Shown: piece by piece, positions 5,935 to 5,984 of the stretch
How positions within the stretch are numbered: position 1 is the first letter of the stretch
Layout: every line of letters starts with the position of its first letter
DNA from: a bacterium
GTDB taxonomy: Bacteria > Patescibacteriota > Minisyncoccia > UBA9983
Assembly: GCA_023244795.1 (NCBI GenBank)
Contig: JAHFLR010000043.1
Location: forward strand, 1 to 5,984
Length of the DNA: 5,984 bases
Direction of reading: 5' to 3'
The notes under the pieces: generated by a model
The model's input: only the letters and a program-made list of their open reading frames with translations
Databases searched by the model: none
What the model was told of the DNA's origin: nothing
Made by a program: the position numbers and the translations under genes

Positions 5935-5984
5935 TTATTGGCCGGTATTAGCGCTAGGCCTATAAGAAAACATTTGCGGATCGG
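5935..5984 (-). CDS. C-terminal end of the upstream gene, possibly pilN (partial)
   Basis: An open frame enters from the right edge and ends in TAA at 5935-5937, five bases before the pilO start. The visible 15 residues read DPQMFSYRPSANTGQ. The other two frames on this strand are less convincing: one stops within eight codons and the other runs through into the pilO start region. The tight spacing matches the rest of the operon. pilN normally precedes pilO and its proteins often end shortly after a beta strand, which this tail could fit, but 15 residues cannot establish the family. Confidence 0.55.
   Translation of the reverse strand, partial: DPQMFSYRPSANTGQ

Noticed and set aside
5682..5951. 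Plus-strand frame with apparent membrane segments opposite pilO
   Set aside because: Its hydrophobicity is the mirror of the pilO coiled-coil and membrane helix codons; there is no family resemblance.
1..5984. tRNA, rRNA, CRISPR array, insertion sequence, attachment site
   Set aside because: There are no cloverleaf-like, regularly spaced repeat or transposase-like sequences, and nearly every base lies in the pilus genes or short spacers.

Overview
The window is a nearly gap-free stretch of a type IV pilus (T4P) assembly operon. Every supportable gene lies on the minus strand, so transcription runs from high to low coordinates. In that order it holds: the last 15 codons of an unidentified, probably pilN-like gene (5935-5984); pilO (5378-5929); a 99-residue single-pass membrane protein (5092-5391); pilB, the extension ATPase (3359-5071); a stand-alone receiver-domain response regulator (2955-3347); pilT, the retraction ATPase (1880-2944); pilC, the inner-membrane platform protein (665-1867); and, after a 123-bp spacer, a type IV prepilin (5-541).

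The window suggests a Candidate Phyla Radiation / Patescibacteria organism, probably Parcubacteria-like. The basis is the compact T4P locus, short A/T-rich spacers, no Shine-Dalgarno motif before any start, no secretin or PilP lipoprotein gene in this stretch, a PilB lacking the complete Cys tetrad, and a pilin tail ending in Cys-Tyr-Asp-Val-x-Pro in one frame. This is an inference from recalled family features; no search was possible. Every visible stop is TAA or TAG and no recoding is needed for TGA.

Functionally, the gene order suggests one machine. PilN/PilO and the small membrane protein would form the alignment complex, PilB polymerises and PilT depolymerises pilin on the PilC platform, and the receiver protein between the two motor genes is well placed to tune them. 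The prepilin has its own upstream region with a perfect TATAAT box, consistent with separate, stronger expression of the structural subunit. The prepilin peptidase (PilD) and PilM are not in the window.

The most interesting observation is at the 3' end of the pilin gene. The annotated frame ends in an unremarkable tail with an odd number of cysteines. A -1 shift at an A5 run (73-77) gives an 18-residue tail with two cysteines and a CYDVKP end, terminating in a TAA at 18-20. That TAA is also the first triplet of a perfect 8-bp inverted repeat at 1-20. This is either a homopolymer sequencing error, a phase-variable pilin tip or a translational frameshift.
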